Assembly: GCF_029893355.1 (NCBI RefSeq)
Contig: NZ_JARZAI010000007.1
Coordinates: 208,475 to 272,474 of the forward strand
DNA length: 64,000 nucleotides
Direction: 5' to 3'
Origin: Kitasatospora sp. MAA4
GTDB taxonomy: Bacteria; Actinomycetota; Actinomycetes; Streptomycetales; Streptomycetaceae
Of this stretch, positions 62,197 to 64,000 are shown in pieces (positions within the stretch are counted from its first letter, which is position 1; each line of letters opens with the position of its first letter). The position numbers were made by a program, and so were the translations under genes. The notes below the pieces were generated by a model. It saw only the letters and a program-made list of their open reading frames with translations. It ran no database searches and was not told where the DNA came from.

Positions 62197-63831
62197 ATGA
62201 CCGACGGCACGAGTCACCCCGATGACAGCTTCCACGTCTTCGACACCACCCTGCGCGACGGCGCGCAGCGCGAGGGCATCAACCTCACGGTGGCCGACAA
62301 GCTGACCATCGCCCGCCACCTGGACGAGTTCGGCGTCGGTTTCATCGAGGGTGGCTGGCCCGGCGCCAACCCCCGGGACACCGAGTTCTTCGCCCGCGCC
62401 GCGGCCGAGCTGAAGCTCTCGAACGCCCAGCTGGTGGCCTTCGGCGCGACCCGGCGCGCGGGTGGCAGCGCGGCCGCCGACCCGCAGCTCGCCGCGCTGG
62501 TGGCGTCCGGCGCCCCGGTGATCACGCTGGTCGCCAAGTCGCACGACCGCCATGTCGAGTTGGCGCTGCGCACCACGCTGGAGGAGAACCTGGAGATGGT
62601 CCGGGACAGCGTCTCGCACCTGCGCGCCCAGGGCCGCCGGGTCTTCGTCGACTGCGAGCACTTCTTCGACGGCTACCGCGCCAACCGCGAGTACGCGCTC
62701 GCGGTGGTCGGCGCCGCCCACCGGGCGGGGGCCGACGTGGTGGTGCTCTGCGACACCAACGGCGGCATGCTGCCGTCCGGCGTGCACGAGATCGTCGCGG
62801 ACGTCATCGCCGCCACCGGCGCGCGGATCGGCATCCACGCCCAGGACGACACCGGCTGCGCGGTCGCCAACACGCTGGCCGCGGTGGACGCCGGCGCCAC
62901 GCACGTGCAGTGCACCGCCAACGGCTACGGCGAGCGGGTCGGCAACGCCAACCTGTTCCCGGTGGTGGGCGCACTGGAGCTCAAGTACGACCGCCGGGTG
63001 CTGCCGGCCGGGCGGCTCGCCGAGATGACCCGGATCTCGCACGCCATCGCCGAGGTGGTCAACCTGACCCCCTCCACCCACCAGCCGTACGTCGGGGTGT
63101 CGGCCTTCGCGCACAAGGCCGGCCTGCACGCCTCCGCGATCAAGGTCGACCCGGACCTCTACCAGCACATCGACCCCGAGCGGGTCGGCAACACCATGCG
63201 GATGCTGGTCTCCGACATGGCCGGGCGGGCCTCGATCGAGCTCAAGGGCAAGGAGCTCGGCTACGACCTCTCCGCCGACCGCGACCTGGTGGGCCGGGTG
63301 GTCGCACGGGTGAAGGAGCAGGAGAACCTCGGCTACACCTACGAGGCCGCCGACGCCTCGTTCGAACTGCTGCTGCGTGACGAGGCGCAGGGCCGGCGCA
63401 AGCGGTTCTTCACGCTGGAGTCCTGGCGGACCATCAGCGAGCAGCAGGCGGGCGGGCAGCCGGGCCTGGCGGCCGGGGGCGGGACGGCGGCCAACGAGGC
63501 GACCGTGAAGCTCTGGGCCAAGGGTGAGCGGATCATCGCCACGGGGGAGGGCAACGGTCCGGTGGACGCGCTCGACCGGGCGCTGCGCACCGCGCTGGAG
63601 AAGATCTACCCGCAGCTGGCGAAGCTGGAGTTGGTGGACTACAAGGTCCGGATCCTGGAGGGCCAGCACGGCACCGGGTCCAAGACCCGGGTGCTGATCG
63701 AGAGTGCGGGCGGCAACGGCAGCTGGTCCACGGTCGGCGTCGCCGACAACGTGGTCGCCGCCTCCTGGCTGGCCCTGGAGGACGCTTACACCTACGGCCT
63801 GATCAAGTCCGGCCTGGAGCCGCAGGAGTGA
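62197..63831 (+). CDS. cimA: citramalate synthase
   Basis: A 544-residue DRE-TIM enzyme condensing pyruvate and acetyl-CoA to citramalate, the threonine-independent route to 2-oxobutyrate and isoleucine. It matches the CimA type rather than LeuA: FHVFDTTLRDGAQREGINLTVADKL, FIEGGWPGANPRDTEFF, GATRRAGGSAAADPQL, the HxH metal site in VSAFAHKAGLHASAI, and a C-terminal LeuA dimer (allosteric) domain (about 420-540). Some annotations call it leuA2. ATG 62197 starts the family sequence. A leader-peptide attenuator precedes it. Confidence 0.92.
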   Translation: MTDGTSHPDDSFHVFDTTLRDGAQREGINLTVADKLTIARHLDEFGVGFIEGGWPGANPRDTEFFARAAAELKLSNAQLVAFGATRRAGGSAAADPQLAALVASGAPVITLVAKSHDRHVELALRTTLEENLEMVRDSVSHLRAQGRRVFVDCEHFFDGYRANREYALAVVGAAHRAGADVVVLCDTNGGMLPSGVHEIVADVIAATGARIGIHAQDDTGCAVANTLAAVDAGATHVQCTANGYGERVGNANLFPVVGALELKYDRRVLPAGRLAEMTRISHAIAEVVNLTPSTHQPYVGVSAFAHKAGLHASAIKVDPDLYQHIDPERVGNTMRMLVSDMAGRASIELKGKELGYDLSADRDLVGRVVARVKEQENLGYTYEAADASFELLLRDEAQGRRKRFFTLESWRTISEQQAGGQPGLAAGGGTAANEATVKLWAKGERIIATGEGNGPVDALDRALRTALEKIYPQLAKLELVDYKVRILEGQHGTGSKTRVLIESAGGNGSWSTVGVADNVVAASWLALEDAYTYGLIKSGLEPQE

Positions 63832-63843
63832 GCTGACGGTCCG

Positions 63844-63870
63844 TGGGGGCTCCGCGATGCGGAGCCCCCA
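63844..63870 (+). terminator. terminator between cimA and the convergent gene
   Basis: Perfect 12-bp stem (63844-63855 with 63859-63870) around GAT, 12 bp after cimA. It can serve both strands. Confidence 0.8.
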
Positions 63871-63915
63871 ACACGGGCTCGGTTTAGCGGAGGCGGGCGA
63901 GGAGTGGGCCCCTCC

Positions 63916-64000
63916 TCATCGGAGGCGGGCGAGGAGGGCGTGTTCGACGAGGGTGATGAGGGCGCTTTTGGCGCTGTCTCGGCGGCGTGCGTCGAGGGTG
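63916..64000 (-). CDS. C-terminal end of an unidentified gene (27 residues visible)
   Basis: A minus-strand frame enters from the right edge and ends at TGA (63918-63916): TLDARRRDSAKSALITLVEHALL followed by ARLR. Too short to assign. A 17-nt segment coding LLARLR is repeated 32 bases downstream (63888-63904), where it ends in a second stop, so the 3' end has been locally duplicated. Confidence 0.5.
   Translation of the reverse strand, partial: TLDARRRDSAKSALITLVEHALLARLR

Overview
The window looks like an ordinary core-chromosome segment of a streptomycete (Streptomyces, Kitasatospora or a close relative). The evidence is very high GC, frequent GTG starts, almost no TTA codons, leaderless -10 boxes, a bldA-type codon pattern, and a gene order (sdaA-glyA-gcvH-gcvT / peptide ABC transporter / mnmA / ligA / GGDEF-EAL / gatCAB / ilvBNC / serA / leuB / ilvE / cimA) that I recall from the S. 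coelicolor SCO5465-SCO5530 region. That synteny is from memory and unchecked. I see no rRNA, tRNA, CRISPR array, prophage, insertion sequence or biosynthetic cluster.  LAYOUT. 1-8.1 kb: start of an ABC exporter gene (cut by the window edge), glycogen debranching enzyme glgX, a tandem pair of lipoprotein L,D-transpeptidases, an anti-sigma-like ATPase with a TTA codon, and a PIN-domain toxin-antitoxin pair. 8.1-12.9 kb (minus strand): gcvT-gcvH-glyA-sdaA under a tandem glycine riboswitch, a route from glycine through serine to pyruvate. 13-15 kb: two SseB-like proteins. 15.2-21.4 kb: a five-gene oligopeptide ABC transporter in the unusual order C-A-B-D-F, with a 20-bp hairpin inside it and a strong terminator after it. 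21.4-32.1 kb: TRIC-type membrane protein, IclR regulator, cysteine desulfurase-mnmA (tRNA thiolation), LOG-like protein, short-chain dehydrogenase, class A penicillin-binding protein, MetE-like methyltransferase and NAD-dependent DNA ligase, followed by a 160-bp element with perfect 22-bp inverted repeats.  32.5-45.4 kb: two c-di-GMP proteins (an rmdB-like GGDEF/EAL protein with a TTA codon and an upstream BldD-like box, and a large membrane PAS-GGDEF-degenerate-EAL protein) flank gatC-gatA-small membrane gene-gatB and a large LuxR-family ATPase regulator. 45.4-51 kb: ilvB-ilvN-ilvC and serA, with a leader-peptide attenuator before ilvB. 51-58.2 kb: LURP-like protein, a 55-residue small protein, a secreted subtilase and a YfhO-type membrane protein. 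58.2-64 kb: leuB, ilvE and citramalate synthase cimA, with two Uma2-family proteins between them and a second leader-peptide attenuator before cimA. The 3' end of a minus-strand gene closes the window.  HOW IT FITS TOGETHER. The right third is a dispersed branched-chain amino acid regulon (cimA, ilvB, ilvN, ilvC, leuB, ilvE), with two transcription attenuators whose leader peptides carry Leu/Ile/Val codons. The middle carries developmental signalling. The rest is housekeeping. I found no clearly new multi-gene system. The most interesting items are regulatory: the cimA leader, the TTA codons in two signalling genes, the inverted-repeat element after ligA, the operator-like repeats of the toxin-antitoxin pair, and the hairpin inside the peptide transporter operon.
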